Assembly (NCBI GenBank): GCA_030142905.1
Contig: JASJOG010000008.1
Location: 1,054,001 to 1,118,000, forward strand
Source of the DNA: Heliopora coerulea
Taxonomy: Eukaryota > Cnidaria > Anthozoa > Scleralcyonacea > Helioporidae
Direction: 5' to 3'
DNA length: 64,000 nucleotides
Numbering within the stretch: position 1 is the first letter of the stretch; each line of letters starts with the position of its first letter. Of the stretch, positions 10,456 through 22,296 are shown piece after piece. The notes beneath the pieces are model-generated. The model was not told the DNA's origin. It saw only the letters and a program-made list of their open reading frames with translations, and searched no databases. A program made the translations under genes and the position numbers.

Positions 10456-12846
10456 ATGACAAAACCTGGAAAAAGCCAATACACCTTATACCTAGGTGAG
10501 CAGATTATTAGTCGTGTTGTTGTGCAACCAAAAAGAGTACTAGAACACTCTGGATTTGTCGTGTCTTGCATCCCTACCGTCGAAAGTTCAGCAAACGGTT
10601 GGCCTGCAATTTGCATCATAATAAGTGCTATTCCAGTTGACTGCCTTTATCAAAACCCTAATCGGAGTCTATTATTCTCTGTTGTTGGGATGAAGTGTAG
10701 TAATGGACGTGCAGTAATCCGATATACGACCAACTTTCGCAAATTAAAGTGGTCCCTGAAGAGAATACAATATTATGCAAATTCTTCCTGTGTATTTAAT
10801 CTTATTTTACATTGCGGTGACATCGAAACAAATCCTGGTCCTCCTGCACCCAAACCGACAACAGATGAAAATAATTCTATTTCCAACTCGGTGCAAACAT
10901 TGTGTCCTACTTGAAATCAAAATGTCAACCCTATTGCTGGACTCTTTTGCGATTCATGCAAGTACTGGTGGCATGTCAAGTGCCTTTCCTTTCCACGCGA
11001 TCGGCTCATTCACTCCGTATCATCTCATACTGGATGGGTTTGCCCTAAGTGTCAGTTGCACCAAAATGAAGACGAATTTGATGTAACTACAGACCAATCA
11101 TTGCAAGTAACAGTTCTTGGAATGTCATCCAATCGTGAAGTTTTTACACTTACTAAAGTCCCACCAGGTGATGACTATGTTGGAGGTTTCAACCTCCCGA
11201 AAAAGACCAAAGGTCTTATTAATGGCCATCTAAATATTCGCAGTATCAAAGCTGGAACAAAATTTGATGAACTTAAAGCTATCCTTCTTCAAAGACCAAC
11301 AGTACACATAATATCATTTTCCGAAACATGGTTGGACGATTCTTGGACGGACGATATGTTAGCTATCCCAAACTATTCGTTTGTGCGTTGTGACCGCTCC
11401 TCGAATATTCGTGGTGGAGGGATTATTACGTACATTCATAATTTGACAACTCAGACTGTGGAGTCTACTTGCATTGAAATCAAATTGCCCTTTGTGGCAC
11501 CAATATTAATAACAAACGTATATCGGCCACCATCTGCTGATAGTGCATATGATTCTGAATTGGGACTCATTGTGGAGAAAATAACATCTGAAAATAAGGA
11601 ATGCTTTGTACTGGGCGATTTCAATATTAATTTACTGTGTCGAAAATCTAACTCACTCAGTGTTATAAAGTCGTTCCGGCGACTTGGTCTTAAGCAATTG
11701 GTTACCGAACCTACACGTACAGATGCACACTATACTAATGGATCATTTAGCGTTACGTCTACGCTCATAGATCGTATCTATGTATTATCCAAACGAAATG
11801 TTGCATCAGTCTACGTTCCAACTCTCTCACTGAGTGACCACTATCTTGTGTTGGTCGTAAGACGATGTAATGTTGGGATAAAAGCTAATGAGGCAAGTAG
11901 GAACAACATACAATACCGATCCCTTACTAGATTAGATGAAACGAAATTCCGTGAGGATCTTCGCGCAGCCCCCTGGTCTATGATTGAGGCGTTTGATGAT
12001 CCTGCGGACGCGCTCGCCTTGTGGTATGCCATGTTTGACAATATTGTGGATCGTCACGCTCCTTTATTGTCGAAACGTGTTAAATCACTCCAGTTACCTC
12101 CTTGGATGTCAACAGATATTTTATCTACCATCAGGGAAAGAGACATACTTGAAACCAAAGCGAAGAACGGTGTTATTCCTTGGGAATCCTACAAAGCCTT
12201 CAGAAATAAGTGTACTTCCGACATTAGGATGGCTAAAAGGAGCTACTTCGCACAACAGGTATTGTCCAGCAAAAATGATTCCAAGAAACTGTGGAAAGTA
12301 TTAAATCAAGCGGTTAATCGTAATTCCAAGAATACAATTCCAACCTATGTGCGTGATGATAACGATGAATTACTTACAGATCCTACAGAGATTACCAACG
12401 CATTTAACTCTTATTTTTCCCAAGTAGTGGGAACCATTAACAAGGGTGTAGTCCATAATGATCCCGACTTCGGTACACTTCAACAGTTTGTTGCCGACCA
12501 TCTTCCTTCTGGGTGTCAATTTACCATACCACCAATGAGCGAGGACTATCTTCTAAAGGAAATTCAGGAATTATCTTGCGCTAAGGCTAAAGGCGTTGAT
12601 TCCTTGAATGTGCGTCTCCTTCAAATTGGTCGTTACGAATTGGTTAGATCCCTTCTGTATATTTACAACTTTAGTATAAAGTCTGGTGTCTTCCCTCGTC
12701 AATGGAAAACAAGTAAAATTACCCCTATTTTCAAAAAGGGTTCAAGACAAGACAAAGATAATTATCGTCCAATCTCTATCTTACCTGTTCTATCAAAGAT
12801 TCTGGAACGCCATTGTGGTCAACACCTTTTAAACTTTCTTTTATAG
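10456..12846 (+). pseudogene. LINE A polyprotein, N-terminal part: 2A, PHD finger, endonuclease, RT start
   Basis: A single frame broken once by TGA at 10912-10914 inside the zinc finger. CPT is followed by the stop where the finger's second cysteine is expected, and downstream FCDSCKYWWHVKC and WVCPKC complete a C4HC3-like finger. The endonuclease follows with LNIRSI, SETWL (catalytic Glu motif), GDFNINLL and SDHYLVL (the terminal Asp-His motif). RT onset is marked by KITPIFKKGSRQDKDNYRPI. The frame then stops at TAG 12844-12846, although the same frame continues beyond. About 120 residues precede the 2A motif, with no recognised domain. Confidence 0.8.
10816..10842 (+). other. 2A-like ribosome-skipping motif (GDIETNPGP)
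   Basis: The codons encode GDIETNPGP, a full match to the D-[VI]-E-x-N-P-G-P 2A consensus, preceded by a hydrophobic/cysteine stretch FNLILHC. In other APE LINEs such motifs make ribosomes skip the final Gly-Pro bond. Here that would release the leader from the zinc-finger/endonuclease/RT part. Activity in this copy is inferred from the motif only. Confidence 0.75.
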
Positions 12847-13605
12847 TACCATCTTCTTAACGAATCCCAATTTGGATCAAGACCATTACATTCTTGTGAA
12901 TCACTACTGCTTAAACCTACGGATACATGGCTTGATACTATGGATAAGGGAGACCTAATTGGGTTATTACTTGTCGATTTCCGAAAAGCCCTCGATCTTG
13001 TGAACCACCTACTACTAATTAAAAAACTCTCCATCTATGGGGTAGGAGATATTGCTCTAAAATGGTTCACGTCATATCTCACAGAAAGAAGACAGATAGT
13101 CTCAATTGGACGATCGGTTTCTGATACTCTTCCTGTTCAGAATGGTGTACCACAAGGTTTATCATTAGGCCCACTTCTGTTCGTTTTATTTATAAATGAT
13201 ATACCACTCATTAATAATACTTGTGACACACATCTATATGTAGATGATACAACAGTAACCTGTGGCGGTTCTTCTATTTATGATGTTAATTCTACGCTGC
13301 AGGAAGCTGTTGATAATTTGTCTCTATGGGCATCACAAAACCAGATGGCTATTCACCCTGACAAGTCTAAAGTCATGCTTCTTGGAACACAGAATCTCTA
13401 CACAGAATTGCTACAATCTCTAAAACCCTACACGTTAATCTTGAAGGAACTCCTCTTATACAATCAAACTGCGATAAATTGCTCGGTGTACATATTGACC
13501 CGTCCCTTACATGGAACAACCACGTGTCAACAACTATTAAGAAGTACAACTCTAAACTTGAAACGATACGAAGAATTAAACCTTTTCTTGGATGTAATGA
13601 CTTAA
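12847..13605 (+). pseudogene. LINE A reverse transcriptase, middle part
   Basis: The same frame as the preceding segment continues after the TAG: FGSRPLHSCES, then LLVDFRKALDLVNH (motif A, with the catalytic Asp), NGVPQGLSLGPLLFVLFIND (motif B) and LYVDDTTVT (motif C, a YVDD variant of YADD). The true coding frame is lost shortly after VMLLGT near 13385 by an indel. The rest of this open frame to 13605 is out-of-frame sequence overlapping the next segment. Confidence 0.8.
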
Positions 13606-14114
13606 TCATGCTGTATAATTCTTTAGCAAAGCCAACGATGGAATACTGCTGCAGTGTTTGGGGTAACTGCTCTGTTGAGCTCCTTGACGACCTATTATTA
13701 GCCCAAAAACGAGCAGCAAGGATAATTCTTAATGCTCATTATGCTACTTCGTCTCTTCAGTTATTTAGGGAACTTAATATTATCCCTATTGGTGACGCTG
13801 TACGGTATCGTATACTAATTATGGCCTTCAAAATTCTAAATAATCTTAACCCACCTTGCTTGACTAAACTTTTGTCAAAGCCTATGCACCGATACTCGAC
13901 AAGATATACAGCAAATAATAAGTTATGTATGCCAAAGGCAAGAATCAATGCTGGGAAACGGAGATTTGCCTTTATAGCCACGTCCCTATGGAACAAGTAT
14001 CCCGATACTGCCACCACCCTTACGAGTCTCTCAAGCTTTAAAAGATTTTCTAAGAAATTTTTTAAGAAAAAATTAAATGGAAGTAGAGAGCTCAAGAACA
14101 TTAGACTTTACTAA
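13479..14114 (+). pseudogene. LINE A C-terminal region
   Basis: Continuation of the LINE protein in a shifted frame: LLGVHIDPSLTWNNHV (RT thumb signature), KPTMEYCCSVWG, AQKRAARIIL, and a basic tail FKRFSKKFFKKKLNG ending at TAA. These are the usual C-terminal landmarks of CR1/L2/Jockey-type RTs. It starts without an ATG because the frame was broken upstream. Confidence 0.8.
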
Positions 14115-14274
14115 TGTAATATATTTTATTTTTATTTGAACTTACCAATACTATAATGACATTTTATTGTTACTATTATTTATTATGATTGTAAAGATTT
14201 ATATACATTATTGTTAAGAGGACCAAGTTGGAAAAAAGCTACGCTTTACTTGTTATATCCTCGTTAAATAAAGA

Positions 14275-14306
<32 letters not shown>

Positions 14307-14307
14307 C
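14275..14307 (+). repeat. (TTA)n LINE 3' tail
   Basis: About ten TTA units follow AAATAAAGAG at the end of the LINE A 3' UTR and mark its 3' boundary. The run is then interrupted by CATGGG. Confidence 0.85.
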
Positions 14308-17191
14308 ATGGGACGTTTTAATTACAGCTAAATCATGTTTAAAATGCATGTAGAATTATTGAAGCGTTCTACATCACAAGTTTCCATGTAGAACCTAACA
14401 AACAAGTACAATAGTTACAGCTAATTCTTTTCCCTATTGGAACTGGAGTTACATAATTGTTCCATCAAACCCATTATATAGGAACCGGGTTCTTAAAGCA
14501 GTTTTGAACTCTGATGATGATTTTACAGATCGAAAACGTTCAGTTTTAACATCTAACTTTTTTACTACCTGAATTTTTACACACTTAAACCATTTGATTT
14601 ACTCAAAACAAATGCAACGTCGCCTAAAAAGAGGGGCAATTGGTCGGGCCCTGCCCACCAGCTTCGCGCTCCCTAAATACGAAGTAAAATTGATATAAAA
14701 ACAGGATACTGCGCCGGCCATATCAAGTATCATCTACTAGAAGCAAGCATATTTTTGTCCTGCCTGAAATATTTAGTCCTAACAAACTTATGAAAATCAA
14801 ATTCAGAATTTGATATTGCAGAATATCTAACATGAAATGCCTTAAACCAGACGTGCTAAAGACGCTTCAGAACCTGTAATTAACCTCTACTGGTCGTCTC
14901 GACGTATGCTTAAACTGAATCATGTAGGTTAGACTTTGTCATTAAGAATTGTCTTGAAACGGTCTGTTTAAATATAATATCTTGAAATACATCCTACAAA
15001 ACTTGGTCATTTTAAAATGATTCAGAATTTCCACCTGATATTTAGTGATATTCGGTTTTAATTCTAAAATCCGTGTGGCTTTAAACACTAAAGAACATCC
15101 GTTTAGGAGATCATTATTATGTCGGAAATATTTCGGTCTAAACCTCATGATTTTAACCTAATTTAGAAACTGCACGAATTTGACATTTGAGAAGTCACTT
15201 CGCAGGAAACATTTTTTACCAAACTTAGACCCATTCTGTGCGAGTATTTTGCGTAATCTGGTATGAAATGTATCAGGTCAAACTTAGCTATCTAATGCCT
15301 AGAGGGTTCACTAAGTCCGTTTGACGTTTTACATGAAATGTCAACCCTGTTGTACATTAGTCATGTAACCGAAACTTTGCTCGCAAATCCTGCTTTCGTT
15401 AGTCAGTAAAGTTTCCAACCCCAGTGAATGCTGAAGTGTTTTGCTTCAGGTTTCCAGCTGTTACACGTTACCGAGTTTCATCCACTGCTCCGAAATGAGA
15501 AACATATTTGGTCACTTTTTTCTACCGAAACATTGGCAGGACCAAAGTTGCTGAAAAAAGTGTAGGTAATTTGCATAGAATATGACGGGCTTCATGCTTG
15601 AAACCTTTTAAACCAAAATTTATAATTTAAGCCCTAACTTTTTTATAAAAGGGATATTTTAAACGTCAGTCGGAACTTGTAAGGATGTTTACCTTCATGT
15701 AAATATGTATGACCAAACTTTGTCATTTTAAGATGATTGAGAGCATCGATTTCTCATTGCAATATGTTTGACTTGAAATATATCAGACCGACTAGGCTTT
15801 GTCGTTATAATCTAGTCCAGAAAAATATTTAAAGTTTGAAATATTTCCCATAAAACATTCTGGATCAGACGATGTTGTCATTTTAAGAAAATTCCTGTCC
15901 TCCATACAACTAAAGACATTGCAGTCTATTTGACATTAAACGTTCCAGTCCAACATTTTTCACTAATTAAGCCTCTCGACATTTTACAGCATCAGTCGAG
16001 GGTTGTACTTAGACGTTCTGCTCAGCTTGATAAATTTCTGTGAAAATTTTGTCGTTTTAAGGTTATTCAGACATTTACCTAGCCTTTTCAGAATAGTTAT
16101 CTTGAAGTATTTCAGGTCGAACTTTGTCATTTTCGGAATAATTAAAACGGTTACTTGACTCTGGGCGATATTTGGTATTTATCAAAAAGTACAATACTTG
16201 AGAATGTCTATTGGGCGTTGCCAGATATTTGCCAAACTTTGTCATAGTGATCCAGAACTTGTATTAGATGATGCAAGATATTTATCATAACACAATGGCA
16301 CTTCAATCTAAACTTGCACACCTAAGCAATTAGGTGTTGGCAGGATTTACACCAAGAGAAGGCGAAAAAGCTAACAAACCAAAGGGTTTAATCTCTGTTG
16401 CCGTTGGCTGAGTGGATATGAAACGTTTGAAATAAATCTATGCAGCAGTTCTGTCTCGCGTTCGTTTGCTAATTTAACTATCAAAGTGTACGAAAGCTCT
16501 TTTTATATTATAGAACGACTAAGAACAATAATATACGTTGACTATAGCACGCTTACAATCAACGCATCATAATCACCACATAATCTATATATTTTTGCGG
16601 GAAAATCAAAGGGTTTATGGTCGGGGGGGGCACATTGCCTTGCTCGAACCTGCTAACACCCGTGACTAGAATTACTCCGAAGTTGCTGAAAATTTGGTAT
16701 GTAATCTTTCCAGTAAAGCTTCGTCATTTCAACAATTTCAAGGACTCAGAATTAACTCACACATGGGAAATTATTTAGACTAAAATATTTCAAAAAAACT
16801 TCGTCTGTCAAAGACATTTTAAAGACTCTATTTGACGCCATATCAGTCTAGCTTGAAAGACTTCAGCAATCTCGTTAATCTTCAGAAGCTTGGTATTGTA
16901 TACCTTTTTTAATTCAAGAGTTTGCATTAGTGTAGAAAGTTAAATAAAACTAAGATTTCATTAGAACTTCGATGTCTTTGATTTCTTAAAATAGTTTTAC
17001 GCTATCCCTTAAATATTTAAAGGGCATCTGACACCAAGCCAAAATTTCAAGATTGTCACAAATGCTTGTATTTAGCATAAGAAAAATTTTATTTCAATAT
17101 TCAATATTCAAAATTTCAATACTCAAAATCGTCTCAACATTTTGCTGCATGAATAGATGAGTTCTATGCCAACAAGATTTCTATTTGACGT
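14308..17191. other. Gene-free stretch dominated by a degenerate tandem array
   Basis: No open frame here exceeds about 70 codons and none is recognisable. The notable content is the degenerate repeat array described at 14900-16290. Around 14640-14670 and 16620-16640 there are short GC-rich patches resembling dispersed-repeat ends. Confidence 0.5.
14900..16290 (+). repeat. Highly diverged tandem repeat, period about 70-90 bp
   Basis: A recurring module of the form TTGAAATATTTCAGACCAAA, then CTTTGTCATTTTAAGATGAT, then TCAGAA recurs with heavy divergence. The GTCATT/GTCGTT core falls at about 14938, 15006, 15722, 15801, 15877, 16051, 16136 and 16241. Most steps are 68-90 bases or about twice that. 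Flanking words (ATATTTCAG, GACATTTG) recur at matching offsets. Looser copies may extend to about 16850. Divergence suggests an ancient satellite or repeated expansion of a transposon internal region. Confidence 0.5.
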
Positions 17192-17316
17192 AATAACTCT
17201 TTATTGAGTACCTTCCTTGCTCTTTCCCGGGGGAATAAGACTTCTATCATTTTACTCTGGCTAACGCCTGACGATTTTACTCGTTGAAGGGAGACTTCGC
17301 GCCGAGAAAGAGTTAA
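17192..17316 (+). repeat. Hairpin MITE family, copy with both ends
   Basis: Contains AATAAGACTTCTATCATTTT, ACTCTGGCTAACGCCTGACG and ATTTTACTCGT, and ends GAAAGAGTTAA. The start TAACTCTTT and the end AAAGAGTTA are inverted. The same core is found at 41119, 46514 and 61674. Non-coding. Confidence 0.6.
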
Positions 17317-17787
17317 GGGACAGAGACTTGGGGATGCTGATGAGAAGTTGGAGCAAATTAAATCTCTTATGGCCCAAGTTACATTTCATAGGCTTGAAAA
17401 GCTATAACACAGGTTGAAAGCCTCAGTTGCGTACCATGCTAAAATGTCGCCCTGGACGCCAGCAAAATTTGCCGCCCCCTTCCCCAATACAACAATTCAT
17501 AAAAAATCTGAAGATTACATTCTACGCCCTTTCTACCTTCATTTCTTTAAATTAGTTTTGATAAGCACCGCTCTCGAATAAGCTCCGCATCAAAAACTCG
17601 TGAAATTTAATAAGCGCTGCGGTGCTTATTTGATTAAATACGGTAGTTCATATTTCGGAAGATTTATCATATATTTTTTTCCCCATTTTAATAAGAGCAA
17701 AATTGCTGCCCGGATCGAAGTGCCACCAGGGGCGCTGCGCCCCCACGCATCCTCCTTCATCCATGCACCACTGGGAATGATGATCTT

Positions 17788-18003
17788 TTAAAAAGTGGCA
17801 AAGAAATCATCCACAAATCTATTCGAGGATGGCTTGTCTGACTTTGATAGAAACTGCACAGTGGCGTCCCCTTGAAGTGGCGCCCAGGGCACGTACCATA
17901 CCTGCCATACCTTAGGTACGCCACTGGAAAGCCGTGTGTGCCGATCAATTAAGACGTTTAAGAAAGATAAAATAGAACTATTCTCTATCCCACAACAAAA
18001 CAT
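17788..18003 (-). pseudogene. Possible Penelope-like reverse transcriptase scrap
   Basis: The minus frame contains GIENSSILSFLNVLIDR, which resembles the E-x(n)-LPFLDVLI-x-R segment downstream of motif C in Penelope-like RTs. Further along in the same frame is RFVDDFFATF, resembling the RYVDD motif, but in the wrong order. A GC-rich insertion lies between. The pieces may be rearranged or coincidental. Confidence 0.3.
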
Positions 18004-18183
18004 ATTTCAATGTTGTGAGTTAAGATTGTCTTGAAAGGGCTCAGCCGAACACAGAACGTGGTCGACTGAGCAAAAGATGTCAAAACAGTCATCGACATAT
18101 TGGCGAAATAAAAAAGAAGTTCGAACAGTCTAACCGAATTCAATTTATGTATGAACTATGACAATTTTATTCCTTTATCTTTG

Positions 18184-18480
18184 ATACATGTCCGAATTCT
18201 GTAAAACCTTAACTTGACCCTCCAACAGACCGGAGAAACATCTTGCGTAATTGAAATATTATTTTCCCTAATGTTACTAGAATGGTGTTAATGGTCGTCT
18301 TTTGGCGCTATAGAATGCTTTTTGATGCACACGGTTGCGTATCTGCGCTAATAAATGTCACCTTCTATGCAAAAATTTTAATTGAACGTGACAAAAACAC
18401 TGATGAATGTCGATTCATTAAACTGATGAATGCATTTTCGGGTTTGCGAGTTTGAGGTTGGCGTTAATGATAGTATATTT
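18184..18480 (+). repeat. Dispersed repeat copy 1 (also at 63536-64000)
   Basis: Clear direct similarity to 63536-64000: ATACATGTC at the start, CTTGCGTAATTGAAAT, GGTTGCGTATCT, AATAAATGT, ATGCAAAAATTTTAA, TGTCGATTCA and TTGGCGTTAATGA all occur in the same order and spacing. This copy lacks the 173-bp insertion found at 63759-63931 and so shows the empty site. Confidence 0.7.
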
Positions 18481-18990
18481 TCTGGTAATGAACAGCAAAA
18501 GGTGTAGAAAAATTGCAAATAAGCCAATAAACATCTAAATAATTGCAAATTAGCCAGTGCTTTGCAGACGGTTATATTGTTGAACGCTTTGATGGGGATA
18601 TCGAAGCATGGGATGGATTTTTAATGATTGTGCCTAAACGTAAATGATGTAATACGTATTTGTCTTATTTCGAGAAATGTGGTAATTAACGCACTAAAGA
18701 ATCAATCAAACTACTTTTGCTTTGTTATTAATCTGAAAATTTAGAAATTTTTGTGCGTAATGACCTTAACGATGATGATGATATCTGTTGGGTATTAAGC
18801 CCAGTCTAAATAACATGCTTTATTGTAAATGGCGTTTTCCATGGCTTTCGTTTGCAGTATAGACCACTTTCACATGTCCCACTCTTCAATACTGTTCATA
18901 TGTGGGATTCTTTGCATTAATTCATTGAAACCGTGTGATGATCAAATGAATTAAAATTCCTTCGTTTCTATGTATAGAAACCCCATCTTA

Positions 18991-19018
18991 TACATACACA
19001 CACACATACACACACACG
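18991..19018 (+). repeat. (CA)n microsatellite
   Basis: TACATACACACACACATACA followed by CACACACG, interrupted by two TA units. Confidence 0.85.
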
Positions 19019-20457
19019 GAAGCAGTATTAATTATGGGGTATATACATACCTGGCCATAGAGGGGTCCAAATTAAATTGGTTCAAACCTTGATCTTTAGA
19101 AAGAAGAAACAATGAATCTACTGACTAGAACTTGTTTTGAGAGCTAAAATCATGAACAAAGTCAAGGAAACCCTTAAAAAAACAAATAAACTTCAAATTT
19201 GGTTAAAATTTTGGTTTACATGGTACTATAGTGCGGCTCTATGTGGGAGGGAGTTCGTTGTCTTCGATGCTCTTTTCCATATCCAAAAACCTTATTTTAA
19301 CTTGTTTGTCTCTTTGACTCTTAAAATTCTGAGAACTATTTGTACATCATTTTAAGGGGGGCCAGCACCCCACTGGGTAGATTCTTATGCCATCCATTGA
19401 AATATGTGCTTCGCCAGTTGAAAAGACAGGAAATTCAAGGCCACTGAATGGAACTGAACATACTTCACCTGTCATGAGAGTGATTAGACGCGTATTTTGT
19501 CTGATACAGCTCAGCCGCAGGGTATGCTGTGACTGCTACGAAGCCAAACATATGCCTACTTTTTTAAGCATGTGATGCATTCTTTGTATCAGTTACAGCC
19601 TGGAAATAAGACTTCTGATTTTCGGTTCGTGATGAGCCGAATGAAAGACTGTAGGGTCTAATGCTCCATCTACGCAACGCCAACAGGCCATGTCCCCTTC
19701 GACATTGCAAATGAGACAAACTTTCAGAATCATTCAGGTTCTAATGCACTTTGATTTAACCAACAGATTTTACTTTTAAGAAACTGTGAAGTTAGGAAAA
19801 ATGCTGCCTTCGAAGTCAACATTTCAACGTGAATTTCAAAAAAAAAGTTTTTTGACACGAAACAATTGTATCTGCAACACCAAAGGGAACTTGGTGTTGG
19901 CTTAACCCAAAAGCGTACGCACGGCAAAGGGAATTTGAATGTCTGGTATATAGTATAAGTACACAAATTTGGTTTTAAAACCATCGTTCACCTAAAGAAA
20001 ATTTCTCCATAATTGCAAATCTTTCAATAATTCGTACGGAGAATTTTAACACTCACCTGTTTAACATACCACGATTTGTCAAAAAAGGGATAAAAGTTGG
20101 TTATTTTCTGGCAGCTGCATAGTACTAGAAAATAGATAGCGGAGGTGCTATACACATACATACGGCCAAGATGATCATCCCATTGAAACAACCCCTCAGA
20201 TCCGTGCTCTCGGAATATGATCTATCAAACCTAAATCTTCATTTGCTGCTTGCAAACTAGTAAATTTAAAATTTAAAAAAATATCAGAAGGAAAAATCCT
20301 CAACTCACCCGCTTTTTTCACAATGAAATTGCCAACGCAAAATTGATTGGAGGCAAATGTCCTTCCTTGGCCTTCTCAGTCTCATGTTCGTGGCTGTCAA
20401 GAATACATTTGAGCAAGTACGTTGAGCAGCTTTGCTCTCCATCTGTAGTCTTGGTAT

Positions 20458-20530
20458 AAATCAATGATTAGAGCATCTCGTCGGTCGTCAGATGGTGGCA
20501 GGGCTTATCCCCAGCTAAGGATTATAAGTC
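20458..20530 (+). repeat. Degenerate tRNA-derived SINE head
   Basis: AATCAATGATTAGAGCATCT, CGTCGG, then CAGATGGTGGCAGGGCTTAT, align with the tRNA-like portion of the SINE at 55975-56105 (reverse-complemented: CTCAATGGTTAGAGCATCTC, ATCGGCGACCAGAAGGTTAC). The B-box region is badly mutated. Confidence 0.4.
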
Positions 20531-20833
20531 GTTTTTCTAAGGGTTTGAGTTTGACGAACGTCCATAAGTCATTTGTGATATACGCAAGCTTCCACATATA
20601 TTTTGTGCAGATTACACAACATAAATATTTGTTCATACTAATGAAAGTAAATCTTCAACTTGTACTTTCTCTTTACTTCCTTCCTCGTATCCATTTCAAT
20701 TAATATAAACTCTATCTCTTGTGATCGAGTTTAAATGCCCAATAGTGCTTGAACTTACCCTTTACTACATCTTTACGGCCGTTACTTGGTGACCACCTCT
20801 CTAATATAGCACCGGAGACCACGATCTCGGCTA

Positions 20834-20910
20834 CGGCCTTCATAGCCCAACTGGCAGAGCTCTGCACAAGATTCACAGGATCGTGGGTTTGATTTCTAGC
20901 CCGCGGCCCA
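20834..20910 (+). repeat. tRNA-like SINE, second type
   Basis: TAGCCCAACTGGCAGAGCTC resembles a tRNA A box (pol III internal promoter). About 30 bases later GTGGGTTTGATTTC resembles a B box with two changes. It does not fold as a functional tRNA (weak T stem, no matching acceptor), so it is a retroposed tRNA-derived repeat. Confidence 0.45.
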
Positions 20911-22296
20911 AGAGTTGTAGTTTTCGAAAACGAGTGTAGACTCTATTTATGTGATCGAGAATAAGTGCCTAATACAACTATATTTGTTCCCGTTTGATCA
21001 GCACAAAACTGCATAAAAACGGATGAAATATACCCCCCTCCAAAAGAAAAATTCCTCTCAACTGCTGTCGTTGCTTTCAGGATCTTCAATTGTTGAAGTA
21101 CTTACAGAGAGATTGATTAAAAGTATGATCCCATTCCAGTAAAAAGTCACGTAGACAACATCGATGCACGAGGGCTACAGACGAGATCGCGTCGTCTTAT
21201 TTAGACGTCTGGTGCATAATAGCGGGTTTCTGAATTTAAGTATGAATGGCAACGTCCGTTTGCTCAACATCTAATTAATTTTCCGGCCGACACGTGTTCC
21301 ATTGACGAATAAAATCACCCAAATGTCAGCGAAGTAAAATAGTAAAGTCCTTCTCTGCAAAGAAATAATTTGACGGATATATTTTAAACCTTTCGCTCTT
21401 GATGGTGGCAGCTCTAATCAAGTGACAATGGTGCGAATTTTAAACCTTACGTGTAAGTTTTGGTCTGCACACATTTGTTTCAATAAAGTACTCGGTGCTA
21501 CAAACGTGATGTTGCTACGGTACTACAAATGAGAAACAGTGAATTTGGGCTTGGAGAAACAACGAAACAAATTGTTATTTCCATACTAGATTTGAAAATG
21601 TTCCTAAGCTTCAAGCGTTAAGCGTGTTTGCTCAGTATTTCGTGGTATTCCACCTGCTCCAGAGTGAGTCGTCAGGTCTAATTTTTTATTTTCATAAAAA
21701 TCCCAATCCATCTTAATATGTCAAATTTTATCTGATATCCGGAGCATACAAAACATCTACCGTTTTTTTATATTTATATAGGAAATTACAATTGTTTTCG
21801 ATAGTATCTTTGAAATATCTTCTGTTGTTTTCAGACAGAAAAGAAGTGTGATCAGTATCATTTCGACAACTTCATTTATATACCAGTTTCGTACCGTGAC
21901 CCAAAGGTCTGACTGTAAATCACTTCGGCGTTTTGTTCGTATGACCTCGTGTAAACATATACACATGCACGCCATTAGAAAGTAGAAATATCGTTAGGAG
22001 TCTCCAGCAGCGAAGTGTGCGAATAAGCGAGAAAGGATTTTGCTTTCATTTTGAATGAAATTTATTCCCCAATCAAATTATATCCACTGCGGGAGATGAT
22101 ACACATCTGCCGGAAGTGGCGAGATTGGAGGACGTTGTACTGTCATGCCCCCCAGGAAATAATATGATTTAACTTGGCGACCAACCATCGCTTGTTGTGG
22201 CTATTTTAGTCATGCTAAGCGCTGAAATCTGAATCATTCCGAAGTGGAGGGTATCTCTGGTTGTAGCCAAATATTTCAGAAAACTAGTTAGAAGAA

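Larger units (their letters stand above)
10456..14307 (+). mobile_element. APE-type LINE A (CR1/L2-like), nearly full length, inactive
   Basis: A non-LTR retrotransposon in one orientation. In order: an N-terminal leader, a 2A-like motif, a PHD-type zinc finger, an apurinic-type endonuclease, reverse transcriptase, a C-terminal region, a short AT-rich 3' UTR and a (TTA)n tail. Short-repeat 3' tails instead of poly(A) are typical of CR1/L2 elements. The 5' boundary is uncertain and may include the CAAGTC array. Two in-frame stops (10912 and 12844) and one frameshift near 13385-13410 inactivate it. Because only a few lesions are visible over 3.7 kb, insertion is probably fairly recent. Confidence 0.85.
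18481..22296. other. Intergenic DNA upstream of HS6ST paralog B
   Basis: No supported gene. It contains a (CA)n tract at about 18991-19018 and two tRNA-like SINE relics (20458 and 20834). Frames at 19137-19575 and 20464-20703 are short, unrecognised and not bounded by consistent splice signals. The last few hundred bases before 22297 presumably include the HS6ST-B promoter, but I see no clear TATA element. Confidence 0.45.

Noticed and set aside
17780..17800. Complete Penelope-type RT motif (FVDD)
   Set aside because: Kept only as a low-confidence scrap, because the motif order is inverted relative to the adjacent FLNVLIDR segment.
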